A stretch of DNA of 64,000 nt from Margaritifera margaritifera (Eukaryota > Mollusca > Bivalvia > Unionida > Margaritiferidae), in NCBI GenBank assembly GCA_029931535.1, contig JAQPZY010001471.1, positions 1,911,001 to 1,975,000 on the forward strand. The letters run 5' to 3'. Each line of letters starts with the position of its first letter. Within the stretch, counting starts at the first letter, position 1. The notes beneath the pieces were generated by a model. The model was not told the DNA's origin, made no database searches, and saw only the letters and a list, made by a program, of their open reading frames with translations. Shown here piece by piece: positions 23,781 through 35,879 of this stretch. Position numbers and translations under genes: made by a program.

Positions 23781-23958
23781 AATAATTTAAAGACGCTATT
23801 TGAATTCCTATATGGAAAAAAATTCACTCAATTTTTAATAATAATGTAAAGACGGTATTTGAATTCCTATATGGAAAAAATTTCACTCGCTTTTTATTAA
23901 TAATTAAAAGACGGTATTTGAATTCCTATATGGATAAATTCACTCACTTTTTAATTGA
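23781..23958. repeat. 59-bp tandem repeat, three copies
   Basis: Each unit contains gtatttgaattcctatatgg followed by a ttcactc block and a T-rich part. Confidence 0.95.
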
Positions 23959-24439
23959 CGACCTTGAGTTTTGTTCACATAGTCAATCTGAATGCGTGAC
24001 AAAAGCGATTGTACACATACGTTACATGGCAGGAAACCAATATATTTTTACTTTGACGTTTGTTAAAAACACTGAAGTTACATGTGATAAAAATGATAAT
24101 AGTGGAGTTAAGTTTAATTGTAGCAAAATTTTGTTTTAATCTTCTCACATCCGTTGTAAACTATCTGCAATTTTTCTTCTGTGCTTACAGTAAAAAAGGT
24201 CCTTTTATGATTTGACTGATTTGCCGAAAACTAGATCTTCCTGCAAGTGACTATAGGGTTCACTGTTAACAAAACTCATTTATATACAACCGAATAAAAG
24301 GATCAGTGCTTGCTGAAAATCGTTCATAAGTTCTTTTGGCTCTTCCAATCAGGCATTAATTATATAATAAGTAAACAATGGCCCTTAAATAACAACTTCA
24401 TTTTTTTAAAATTTCTTTTTCGTGATGCTTCTCTTTTGA

Positions 24440-25130
24440 TGAATCTCTATAATATGCAACGTGTAGATACTCAGATACATGCAAATTCTTTGATGAGATA
24501 TGCAATGACACGATTAGTCCATAGCTCAGATACATGCAAATCCTTTGATGAGATATGCAATGGCATGATTAGTCCATAGCTCAGATACACGCAAATTCCT
24601 TGATGAGATATACAATGACACGATTAGTCCATAGTTCAGATACATGCGTATTCTTTGATGAGATATGCGATCATGATTAGTCCATAGCTCAGATACACAC
24701 AAATTCCTTGATGAGATATACAATGACACGATTAGTCCATAGCTCAGATACATGCAAATTCTTTAATGAGATATGCAATGGTAGTATTAGTCCATAGCTC
24801 AGATACATACGTATTTTTGGATGATATATGCAATGTCATGATTGGTCCATAGCTCAGATACATGCAAATTCTTTGATGAGGTATGCAATGACACGATTAG
24901 TCCATAGTTCAGATACATGCGTATTCTTTGATGAGATATACAATGACACGATTAGTCCATAGCTCAGATACATGCAAATTCTTTGATGAGATATGCAATG
25001 ACACGATTAGTCCATAGTTCAGATACATGCGTATTCTTTGATGAGATATGCAATGTCATTATTAGTCCATAGCTCAGATACATGCAAATACTTTGACGAG
25101 ATATGCAATGACATGATTAGTCTATAAATA
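24440..25130. repeat. 55-bp tandem repeat, about 12 copies
   Basis: The unit starts agatacatgcaaattctttg and ends attagtccatagctc. Alternating units carry either gcaaattc or gcgtattc, a hint of two-unit copying. Confidence 0.95.
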
Positions 25131-25930
<800 letters not shown>

Positions 25931-26376
25931 ATCTAACACGTGAAGGAGGTAAATAAGGCCCAAAAAATTGATTACAATAAATCTGATAACAGAATGGCTA
26001 AATAAATTAGATTATTCTGTAATGAATCTTACTCTTTCCTACAACTTCCGCACAACTTATTTTCATTAAATTGTTTTTTGTATCATATTTCTTTCCATAG
26101 ACGATGAAAACCAATTCTTCACCCATGTACACGTCATACATTGTAGAATTTCGTATGGATTACAAGAAAGGATTTCACAGTAGCTTGACGTATAGTGTAT
26201 GGTTTTTGTACATCCCTTGATTGTATATCTTGATTAAAGACATGGATGGACAGCATCTTTGATTTCCTATGATAGAGTGATTTCAGCAGATAAATATCCC
26301 GAACAGAGAGTATCCTTTAATTTTTGGAGAAAACTCACACTTGTATACTTCACTTTCCTATTGTGCGCTTTGCATT

Positions 26377-26540
26377 AGTATGTATGTATGTATGTATGTA
26401 TGTATGTATGTATGTATGTATGTATGTATGTATGTATGTATGTATGTATGTATGTATGTATGTATGTATGTATGTATGTATGTATGTATGTATGTGTGTG
26501 TATGTGTGTGTGTATGTATGTATGTATGTATGTATGTATG
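26377..26540. repeat. (TATG)n microsatellite
   Basis: About 160 bases of TATG with a short TG-rich interruption near 26493-26514. It runs straight into the 37-bp array. Confidence 0.98.
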
Positions 26541-26846
26541 TACATACTTTTGAATTTACAGTAAATAGCATACTTATTGATACTTTTGAATTTACAGTAA
26601 ATGGCATACTTATTGATACTTTTGAATTCACAGTAAATAGCATACTTATTGATACTTTTGAATTTACAAGTAAATAGCATACTTATTGATAGTTTTGAAT
26701 TTACAAGTAAATAGCATACTTATTGATACTGTTGAATTTACAGGTAAATAGCATACTTATTGATACTTTTGAATTTACAAGTAAATAGCATACTTATTGA
26801 TACTTTTGAATTTACAAGTAAATAGCATACTTATTGATACTTTTGC
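26541..26846 (-). repeat. 37-bp array, about 8 copies, minus orientation
   Basis: Units read acttttgaatttacaagtaa then atagcatacttattgat. This is the reverse complement of the large array at 29.9-32.7 kb. Confidence 0.95.
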
Positions 26847-26948
26847 ATTTTATGACTGACCTTTCTTTAGGCATTATATCTACTGAGTTTTCTGCATTGT
26901 AACAGGCTCTTTTGTTTTCTGATTATTTTTCTGTTGTAAGTAAAACTT

Positions 26949-27180
26949 TCAAGCATTTTTACATATGGGTTTTTGTTCGTCATGTTCGTTTTCTTGTGAT
27001 GATGCTAATCTTGACAAAATGTTGTTTTCCAAGATAGTGATACCTTCCATTATTGTAGTCATTAGGACCATCACATTGTCTTGCTCTCTCAGTTTGAGAT
27101 ATTCTAACCGGTTTGATGTAGATTCCCTCGGTATCACCACTGGTGCACGTTGTCTCTTGTACGGTTTTGCCGCCTTTCCC

Positions 27181-27186
<6 letters not shown>
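26949..27186 (-). pseudogene. Possible coding remnant, two overlapping frames
   Basis: Two minus frames (26949-27140 and 26980-27186) overlap and could be one frame-shifted gene. Residues ITILENNILSRLASSQENE suggest a helix, but I recognise no family. It lies just downstream, on the same strand, of the 136-codon frame at 27396-27806. Chance frames of this size are common here. Confidence 0.15.

Positions 27187-27245
<59 letters not shown>
27185..27245. repeat. (TA)n microsatellite
   Basis: About 60 bases of AT. Confidence 0.98.
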
Positions 27246-27247
<2 letters not shown>

Positions 27248-27395
27248 GCATTTTCAAATTTCCAAATACACTCTATTTTTACAGGGAATATATCTCAACA
27301 ATTACTGTACCTATTTAAGTTGCATGTTGATGGTCTTCCTAACTGATAACTTGGTGTGTTTAGCACCACACCACAGCACCCACCGTCTTTATGTT

Positions 27396-27806
27396 TCATA
27401 ATAATTCAAGCTTTTTTGTTCTTATTCCTTTAGGTAAAGCTATGTATGAGTTTCCTTTGAGCGTTTGGTATAAATCTATGTGCAATGTGAAACATTGAAT
27501 CCTGTCAAACAGCTGTCTTGTACTTTCACTTGTTTTCTGTCCAAGTGTTTCAAGTAAGATTTCGATTAACATTTCAACGATACTATCCATTTCACCTTTC
27601 TTCAATATATCAAGAATCTTTGTTCTGTGGTAAATAGTTACGTACTCAACTTGTTCACTGTCTTGAATGGATCGTTTCATAATTTGATCGTTAAATCTAA
27701 CTGAGGTTTCACAGAAGCATCTTCCCGAATTTCTACAATAATGATCTTCTTCAAATATGTTCAAAGTCATTAAATTATGCATATACATCTTGGTTGTTAC
27801 AGCCAT
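27396..27806 (-). CDS. Uncharacterised 136-residue frame, possibly mobile-element derived
   Basis: This is the longest frame in the window that is neither tandem repeat nor LINE, and its composition looks protein-like (balanced charge, cysteines, predicted helices). It has no signal peptide or membrane segment. The C-terminal part reads LYQTLKGNSYIALPKGIR. Long proteins of Polinton-type elements contain, from memory, a similar GSSYIPLP-KKA segment ahead of their polymerase region, and a shifted frame after the stop continues with KHKDGGCCGV. The resemblance is short and unverified. It is on the same strand as the decayed genes at 33.3-35.8 kb. It may be a genuine but truncated gene piece; a chance frame is the alternative. 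Confidence 0.35.
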   Translation of the reverse strand: MAVTTKMYMHNLMTLNIFEEDHYCRNSGRCFCETSVRFNDQIMKRSIQDSEQVEYVTIYHRTKILDILKKGEMDSIVEMLIEILLETLGQKTSESTRQLFDRIQCFTLHIDLYQTLKGNSYIALPKGIRTKKLELL

Positions 27807-28530
27807 AAAATCTATACTTTTTGATAGTTTTCTTAAAATAATCCTTATGATTATACTTAAATTATGTGTATTCTTACTCCTTAAGTCCTTTAAGTTGTAA
27901 GACGTATTAAAGGCAATTGTACCTATTTCTTACTTATTTTTGCTATATTTGCATCTTGTATCGAAGTGTGGAGTTTTATTTATTTATCTGCTGTAAGAAA
28001 GTGGGCCCCCTCTCCCCCCCCCCCCCCCGTCGGTGGTAAGCTTTTCAGTTCTGTTTTAATTACCCCAGAATCTATAGAAAATGAGATTGTCAATTTGGTG
28101 AATTTGATGATAAAGATAAAAGTAAAATGTTAAAGACACACGTATCTGAAATCAGCTCATTAAAGTATGAATTATCTTAGGCCCTTTTTCTATGTTTGTT
28201 GCTATCATGTCTGGGTAAGTCCCACATGAGACCAGCTCTTCCCGGGATTATCTCTGACTTCCTAGTGCTCTTCTCTATCGTTCATACGGCAACTTTGGCT
28301 GGATTATATCAACCAATCTTTATTTCATTTTTAATATTGTGCCACGCGACTCTCACGTATACACCCCACTCAAGACCTCCTCCAGTTTTGGAATCTTTCT
28401 GACTTCATAGGGCGTTTTATACGTTGACAGTGCAACTTCCTCTAAAATGCTTTTTTTGTTGTTTGTTTTTTGTACACTAATTTTAACCCTTTCCTGATCG
28501 CGGAGCTTATATTTATGTTAATGGCGGGGC

Positions 28531-28582
<52 letters not shown>

Positions 28583-29134
28583 TTAATGATTTCTATACAC
28601 AAAGAAGTGGATCTTCAATTATATTAAACAAATGTTCACCTCTGTCAAAAACCGAACCGCATCGGTTTCAATCTGTAATGCCGCACGAGACGCTTGACAC
28701 AAAACAGGCTCAGTTTTTTAAACTGTAAACTAAATTACATGAGCCTTTCTTGTATACCCTCAAGGCAAAGCAACTGCGTGAGTAATCGTACTTTCGCTAC
28801 ACATCCTCTGCAGCATTATTCGCTTTAATCATGCTTTTTGTGACTTTATTATCTCCATTTATTTTAGTAAAATTTGAAATAGCATTATAGTAGGGCCTTT
28901 AAATAAGTAAGATTGTGTCCCATTTATATTACCGTGCCATTTAATATTAAATGAGTTGACGAAATATCTGAAATGGAAACTTCATATACAACCTTTGGGA
29001 CATCAATTCCATCATTGGAGAGTGGCTGCCTTCCTACAGAACAAATTGCATAGATGTGGTATCGTGCCGCTCACGTAGATAACACACGTACCTGAACCAT
29101 GCATGCTTCCTGACAGATGAACCTAGACGAGAGT
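27807..29134. other. No gene seen; poly-C and (ATT)n tracts
   Basis: A C-rich tract at about 28003-28028 and (ATT)n at about 28531-28582. The 68-codon frame at 28196-28402 has no recognisable motif. Confidence 0.5.
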
Positions 29135-29277
29135 GCATACCTTGCCAGTATCCACATAGCTTGCCAGTGTCCACATACCTTATCAGTGTCTACATACCTT
29201 GCCAGTGTCCACATACCTTGCCAGTGTCTACATACATTGCCAGTGTCTACATACCTTGCCAGTGTCCACATCTCTTG
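29135..29277. repeat. 19-bp tandem repeat, about seven copies
   Basis: The unit is accttgccagtgtccacat. The 91-codon minus frame here is mostly this array. Confidence 0.93.
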
Positions 29278-29374
29278 AGAAGGTTTTTGGTGATGTACCA
29301 CCAAACAAAATCTTGGACTTATTAAAGAATGCGGTTTATATAACAACTTGTGACCCCCTTTTTTAAGTATTTAA

Positions 29375-29757
29375 TATTTTGTTACCTTTATATTTTATTT
29401 TATATACCTTTATATTTTATTTAATTACCTTTATATTTTATTTTATTTACCTTTATATTTTATTTTATATACCTTTATATTTTATTTTATATACCTTTAA
29501 ATTTTATTTTATATACCTTTATATTTTATTTTATATACCTTTATATTTTATATACCTTTATATTTTATTTTATATACCTTTATATTTTATTTTATATACC
29601 TTTATATTTTATTGTATATACCTTTATATTTTATTTTATATACCTTTACATTTTATTTTATATACCTTTATATTTTATATTATATACCTTTATATTTTAT
29701 TTTATATACCTTTATATTTTATTTTAATATACATTTATATTTTATTTTATTTACCTT
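29375..29757. repeat. 22-bp AT-rich tandem repeat, about 17 copies
   Basis: The unit is acctttatattttattttat plus at. The 130-codon plus frame (29379-29771) is an artefact of it. Confidence 0.95.
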
Positions 29758-29800
29758 TTAAAGACTTTTAAGATATTTTCGTTTTGTATTTTTACATACA

Positions 29801-29804
<4 letters not shown>

Positions 29805-29834
<30 letters not shown>

Positions 29835-29906
29835 CATACATACATACATACATACATACATACATACATACATACATACATACATACATACATACATACA
29901 TACATA
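29805..29906. repeat. (CATA)n microsatellite
   Basis: About 100 bases of CATA running directly into the 37-bp array. It is the reverse complement of the tract at 26377-26540. Confidence 0.98.
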
Positions 29907-32733
29907 CATTCAAAAGTATCAATACGTATGCTATTTACTTGTAAATTCAAAACTATCAATAAGTATGCTATTTACTTGTAAATTCAAAAGTATCATTAAG
30001 TATGCCACTTACTGTGAATGCAAAAGTATCAATAAGTATGCTATTTACTTGTAAATTCAAAAGTATCAATAAGTATGCTATTTACTGTGAATGCAAAAGT
30101 ATCAATAAGTATGGTATTTACTCGTAAATTCAAAAGTATCAATAAGTATGGTATTTACTGTAAATTCAAAAGTATCAATAAGTATGCTATTTACTTGTAA
30201 ATTCAAAAGTATCAATAAGTATGCTATTTACTTGTAAATTTAAAAGTATCAATAAGTATGCTATTTACTTGTAAATTCAAAAGTATCAATAAGTATGCTA
30301 TTTACTTGTAAATTTAAAAGTATCAATAAGTATGCTATTTACTGTAAATTCAAAAGTATCAATAAGTATGCTATTTACTTGTAAATTCAAAAGTATCAAA
30401 AAGTATGCTATTTACTGTAAATTCAAAAGTATCAATAAGTATGCTATTTACTTGTAAATCAAAAGTATCAATAAGTATGCTATTTACTTGTAAATTCAAA
30501 ATTATCAATAAGTATGCTATTTACTTGTAAATCAAAAGTATCAATAAGTATGCTATTTACTGTAAATTCAAAAGTATCAATAAGTATGCTATTTACTGTG
30601 AAGCAAAAGTATCAATAAGTATGCTATTTACTTGTAAATTCAAAAGTATCAATAAGTATGATATTTACTTGTAAATTCAAAAGTATCAATAAGTATGCTA
30701 TATACTGTGAATGCAAAGGTATCAATAAGTATGCTATTTACTTGTAAATTCAAAAGTATCAATAAGTATGCTATTTACTGTAAATGCAAAAGTATCAATA
30801 AGTATGGTATTTACTTGTAAATTCAAAATTATCAATAAGTATGCTATTTACTGTAAATTCAAAAGTATCAATAACTATGTTATTTACTTGTAAATTCAAA
30901 AGTATCAATAAGTATGCTATTTACGTGTAAATTAAAAAGTATCAATAAGTATGCCATTTACTGTAAATTCAAAAGTATCAATAAGTATGCTATTTACTTG
31001 TAAATCAAAAGTATCAATAAGTATGTTATTTACTGTAAATTCAAAAGTATCAATAAGTATGGTATTTACTGTAAATTCAAAAGTATCAATAAGTATGCTA
31101 TTTACTGTAAATTCAAAAGTATCAATAAGTATGCTATTTACTTGTAAATTCAAAAGTATCAATAAGTATGCTATTTACTGTAAATGCAAAACTATCAATA
31201 AGTATGCTATTTACTGTGAATGCAAAAGTATCAATAAGTATGCTATTTACTTGTAAATTCAAAAGTATCAATAAGTATGCTATTTACTTGTAAATTCAAA
31301 AGTATAAATAAGTATGGTATTTACTTGTAAATTCAAAAGTATAAATAAGTATGGTATTTACTGTAAATTCAAAAGTATAAATAAGTATGGTATTTACTTG
31401 TAAATTCAAAAGTATAAATAAGTATGGTATTTACTTGTAAATTCAAAAGTATAAATAAGTATGCTATTTACTTGTAAATTCAAAAGTATAAATAAGTATG
31501 GTATTTACTTTTAAATTCAAAAGTATAAATAAGTATGGTATTTACTGTAAATGCAAAAGTATCAATAAGTATGCTATTTACTGTAATTTCAAAAGTATCA
31601 ATAAGTATGCTATTTACTTGTAAATTCAAAAGTATCAATAAGTATGCTATTTACTGTAAATGCAAAACTATCAATAAGTATGCTATTTACTGTGAATGCA
31701 AAAGTATCAATAAGTATGCTATTTACTTGTAAATTCAAAAGTATCAATAGGTATGCTATTTACTTGTAAATTCAAAAGTATAAATAAGTATGGTATTTAC
31801 TTGTAAATTCAAAAGTATAAATAAGTATGCTATTTACTTGTAAATTTAAAAGTATAAATAAGTATGGTATTTACTTGTAAATTCAAAAGTATAAATAAGT
31901 ATGGTATTTACTGTAAATTTAAAAGTAACAATAAGTATGCTATTTACTGTAATTTCAAAAGTATCAATAAGTATGCTATTTACTTGTAAATTCAAAAGTA
32001 TAAATAAGTATGCTATTTACTGTAAATTAAAAAGTAGTATCAATAAGTATGCTATTTACTTGTAAATCAAAAGTATCAATAAGTATGTTATTTTCTGTAA
32101 ATTCAAAACTATCAATAAGTATGGTATTTACTGTAAATTCAAAAGTATCAATAAGTATGCTATTTACTTGTAAATTCAAAAGTATAAATAAGTATGCTAT
32201 TTACTGTAAATTAAAAAGTATCAATAAGTATGGTATTTACTGTAAATGCAAAACTATCAATAAGTATGCTATTTACTGTAAATTCAAAAGTATCAATAAG
32301 TACGCTATTTACTTGTAAATTCAAAATTATCAATAAGTATGGTATTTACTGTAAATGCAAAACTATCAATAAGTATGGTATTTACTGTAAATTCAAAAGT
32401 ATCAATAAGTATGCTATTTACTTGTAAATTCAAAAGTATCAATAAATATGGTATTTACTTGTAAATTCAAAACTATCATTAAGTATGCTATTTACTTGTA
32501 AATTCAAAAGTATCATTAAGTATGGTATTTACTGTAAATTCAAAAGTATCAATAAGTATGCTATTTACTGTAAATTCAAAACTATCATTAAGTATGCTAT
32601 TTACTTGTAAATTCAAAAGTATCAATAAGTATGCTATTTACTTGTAAATTCAAAAGTATCAATAAGTATGCTATTTACTGTAAATTCAAAACTATCAATA
32701 AGTATGCTATTTACTTGTAAATTCAAAAGTATC
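29907..32733 (+). repeat. 37-bp array, about 77 copies, plus orientation
   Basis: The unit is caaaagtatcaataagtatg followed by ctatttacttgtaaatt, with a 34-36-base variant that lacks the tt of cttg. Variants with tataaataag cluster at about 31297-31545 and 31765-31920, so blocks were amplified locally. Frames on both strands across it are artefacts. Confidence 0.97.
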
Positions 32734-33298
32734 ATCGTGCCAGAGTTGCGAATAACGGACACAGAGTGGTAGACAATGTGTACCTCAGGTGTGACTTTTT
32801 CGTCGGAGTCAAGGTTTCTTGGAGAGACAACGGCAGTAATTTTGGTGTTATTGATCTATTTCTTTAGATCCCAGTAAAATCACGGGCTAGTGATTCCTTG
32901 CCTTTTTTACATTGTAGCTGGTAATATATACTGTGTAAGTGTTACTCGTAATGATTTGAACTTTGAGTTGTGTTTCAAACATTCAACTTGAATACTTTCG
33001 TCGTTTTCATCATTTTCATTCATTCCCTCTTTGACCTTTTTCATGCACATTTCGAAGTTGTAAATACCAAATACTAAAACAGTCTGCTTAATTGTTGTCG
33101 TTGATGATGTTCTGTTGAATGGAACCATTGTGGTAACCAACAACATGAAAATTGTTTGCAATGAAATGGATTAAATGGATTGCCAAACTAGATTTCTTTC
33201 TTCTGGAGAACATCAATTGTAATATATGCCTCCATTTGTATAGGAGAAATTAAAACAGCCAGAAGTTATTTTGTTTTCTATTTGATATGTACCCTTTG
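32734..33298. other. Spacer with one doubtful minus frame
   Basis: A minus frame at 32907-33161 (84 codons, with an acidic NENDENDES patch) is on the strand of the decayed gene block next to it, but I recognise no family. Confidence 0.25.
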
Positions 33299-33740
33299 TT
33301 ATTGTATGTTTTCCAAAGATGGAACTACGTTCGGACACTTCTCGTATCTCTTGTCATTCAATGTATTTCCTCCTCCAAAAAAAATCTTTAAATATCTTGT
33401 CTTTCTGTGTTGCTTATTTTCTTTCTGACCACCTATTATCTCTTTTTGCCTGTTGTACTCGTTGATGGATAAAATAAACTCCTTATCGCTAATTTCAATG
33501 TCACTTATTGCTTTGTTTATCATTGCATCAAGGCTGTTTAGCGTACTGAGAGCGATGTTTCTATTTGATCATGAATCAAAACTTTGTTGCAGATCAACTT
33601 TTCTTTGAAAGCTTTGGCAACAGATCCTATCAATATAGCACCATACTGCCCCAAACTCCAAATCAGCAATTACACCAGTAGCTTTTCCATCAACATCTAA
33701 TCCAGCTGATTTTATTCCCATACAACCTGAAATTATGAAC
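33299..33740 (-). pseudogene. Decayed gene C: helical 'ISD-EF' protein
   Basis: On minus, about 33740 down to 33299, broken frames encode a glycine-rich hydrophobic stretch (LGQYGAILIGSVAKAFKEKL). This is followed after a shift by LNSLDAMINKAISDIEISDK, then EFILSINEYNRQKEI. The pattern of small hydrophobic segment, then LNSI...AL.D..ISDEEF...EY...KEEI, recurs, from memory, in uncharacterised repeat-associated proteins of cnidarians and molluscs. No function is known to me. It lies at the 3' side of the gene block A-I and on the same strand. At least two frameshifts separate its parts. No counterpart is visible next to the inverted copy at 50-54 kb, which is cut off by a microsatellite. Confidence 0.45.
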
Positions 33741-33870
33741 TATAGCCTGCGCCCAATTTAATGTTGTATACTACTTATGTTTTTTTTTCTAACTGCTCGA
33801 TGGTGTTCTATCTCAGATCAAATCAATTTTAATCTCGGTAATTTTTTGCAGTCTAAAATTAATTTCATTG

Positions 33871-34140
33871 TCAGTTGGTGTTGTCTAGAAGGGACAAGCC
33901 TGTGTGGAGCACAAAGGCAGTGTATGATATAACGTTGGAGCAATTAAAGTGTCTGTTCAAACATTTAAATGTATAACAGAGCAGTTCGGATTTTGGAGTG
34001 GTAATCGGTTTTATTGACTCTGTAGGTGACTTAGATTGTACTATTCTAGTAAAACTCTGGTAGACTTTGCCTTCGCCATTATATATGATTTTAAAATGTT
34101 TCTTTCGCTTGCTTTTCAATATAGAACTGTAAACTTTTCA
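33871..34140 (-). pseudogene. Decayed gene I, left copy
   Basis: The minus frame gives KIIYNGEGKVYQSFTRIV then SPTESIKPITTPKSELL. The last part aligns with TSTESMKPLSLSKYKL encoded on plus at about 54455-54505, and DNA identity is clear around tacagagtcaat. Function unknown. It follows H in both blocks. A stop and loss of homology come soon after, so only the conserved piece is certain. Confidence 0.5.
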
Positions 34141-34224
34141 CTCATTAGTACTCATTTACCTAGTGGAAAGGTTTGAATTTGTAAAATATTTATTAGGCAA
34201 CAATTGTATCTGGTATTAACACAT

Positions 34225-34735
34225 GGGCTATGAGGTTGTCAATTGTGCACTGACTAAAATAAACTGAAATAATTTGCTTCACAACTTCTTCATTATCCAT
34301 GCTTGACGGTGGGCCGCTGTAAACCTTAATAGCTCTATCAAAGGCATGTTGTATGAAACAGTAAGAGCAGAGTTTATTGTTGAATGATAAATTGTATAAA
34401 TTGTCAGCATGTAAATGCTACGATACTTATTATCCAAAAGAGTTAAAGCATTTAGCAACATAATTTTGAATTTCATTTTGTTTATTCAGTGTTTTAACAA
34501 CTTTGTCCAGTAAACGACCACGTGCTATCAGATAGTCAATTATGTACCAAGGTAAAATGGAATAATTAATTGTATAATTTTCTCCCAAATCCAGGTTTGA
34601 TGGTGAACCTAGTGACATCTTAAACAACTTCGTCAAAAGCATGTTGTATGAAACTGTGAGAACAAATTTAAGTGCTGCATGGTAGACAGAGGTGATCATA
34701 TTTTGTTTTGTTTGAATCGAAATGTTCAAGTAAAG
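34225..34735 (-). pseudogene. Decayed gene H, left copy, with duplicated segment
   Basis: Two related segments about 300 bp apart (34590-34700 and 34290-34400) both encode a block like YHAALKFVLTVSYNM / YHSTINSALTVSYNM. The downstream segment continues in another frame as GPPSSMDNEEVVKQIISVYF. The plus-strand copy at 53690-54245 gives GPP.NMDTDELLKLIIQVYF at the matching place. This conservation of protein sequence across two DNA-diverged copies is good evidence that H was a real gene. I know no family. Several shifts and stops break it. Confidence 0.55.
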
Positions 34736-34799
34736 TCTATGCTATTTATATAACTATAATGATGTGCTGACGTTATTTATTGCCTGAGAAAAGTTAAAC

Positions 34800-35175
34800 A
34801 TATCAGGAGAAAAGTTATACATATCTTGTATTATTATTGTATGTAGTCAAAGTCTTGTCATGTTGAATTTCAGAGAAGCATTGCCGTTGTTCTTTAATGT
34901 TGTTGAGTTTCTTAGTCTCTAACAGTGTACTATGCAAAGGTTTTGCCATTTCATCAGGTTTCGAAACATTAACAACTTTGCTGTTTTGTCCAAATGAAGA
35001 GTATACCTAAACAACTAAACTAGCACGTATCCAATAATAGATCGTGGTGTTTGAACTACGTGGACTTGTATAATTTTTCATGCAGTGTACCAAAGGCACA
35101 CTTGACGCGTCTTGTGATGTTTTATGGTCATTTTGTTCTTTTTTTAATTGTTCAATTCAACGTGGATCACTTTAA
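34800..35175 (-). pseudogene. Decayed gene G, left copy
   Basis: No methionine-started frame exists, but the minus strand encodes LKKEQNDHKTSQDASSV, NTTIYYWIRASLVV, a stop, then SSFGQNSKVVNVSKPDEMAK and IKEQRQCFSEIQHDKTLTTY in one frame. The plus-strand copy near 53.5 kb encodes EVQHDKTLSTYEDE and an aligned LVTKKMNTTKE segment. A 17-base stretch, caacatgacaagacttt, is identical in both. One hydrophobic stretch near TIYYWI could be a membrane segment, since the other copy shows FGGVLAVLGILFIWS nearby. Function unknown. Confidence 0.6.
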
Positions 35176-35439
35176 AGAAACCCTTTTACGTTATTTGCTA
35201 CCATTAGATTAATTGCTTGTTCACGCTCCATCTATTTGTAAGGAAATATGGAACGATTAACACGGTTTCAATATTTAAAAATGGTTAGCAAGGCATCATT
35301 TCATGTCAATGTATACTGAAGGTACAATCTTTCAATGCTACTTTAAGTAGTGAAAAAAATTGAAATTTTATTGGGTAAATAAAAATAATGGATACTAATC
35401 CATGTTCAAAATGTAAAGATGGGTAACTTCATCAAACAG

Positions 35440-35790
35440 GTAATTTCCAAAAGTCTAGATTACAACATCCGACAATGATTTGGAAATTGTAGCAGCTATA
35501 ACATTGACACATTGTTTTGATTTCCAGTGCATTCATCTATTCATACACACTTTCAGTTAATTGTTTGCATGTTATCTATTTGTTTGTTCCATTTGCAGCA
35601 GCTAAATTCAGTTCATGCTTGTATCATTGAACTTGTGCCGAAGGTACACGTAGAATGCGCGATTCTGTAGAACTGGGCATATTTTTATTTTTCAGTTTTT
35701 GTTTGTTGTTTTCGATAAATCCTAATTCTTTATCCAGCTGACCTCTCTCCTGTTTTACTTATTCTTATCATCGCAAAATGGGGTTTGCAA
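35440..35790 (-). pseudogene. Decayed gene D, left copy
   Basis: The minus strand gives YKHELNLAAANGTNK, then after shifts ITCKQLTES and ATISKSLSDV. These align in order with YKHELKIAIANGTYKEITSK, NLTEKELEIIDG and AKISKSFSDV of the better-preserved copy at 52.58-52.82 kb. The copy here has several frameshifts and stops. Function unknown. It lies between G and B in both blocks. Confidence 0.55.
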
Positions 35791-35879
35791 AAACAATGCC
35801 TTTATCGTACTTGTAAGCACAATAAATGGTAGTACAAAGTAAAGGTTCTGAAATGAAAGAATTTGAAAATCTTCTACAT

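Noticed and set aside
26324..26680. Frames rich in MYVC or HTYI
   Set aside because: Translations of the TATG microsatellite and the 37-bp array.
29907..32733. CRISPR-like array
   Set aside because: Units are contiguous without spacers and the genome is eukaryotic; it is a minisatellite.
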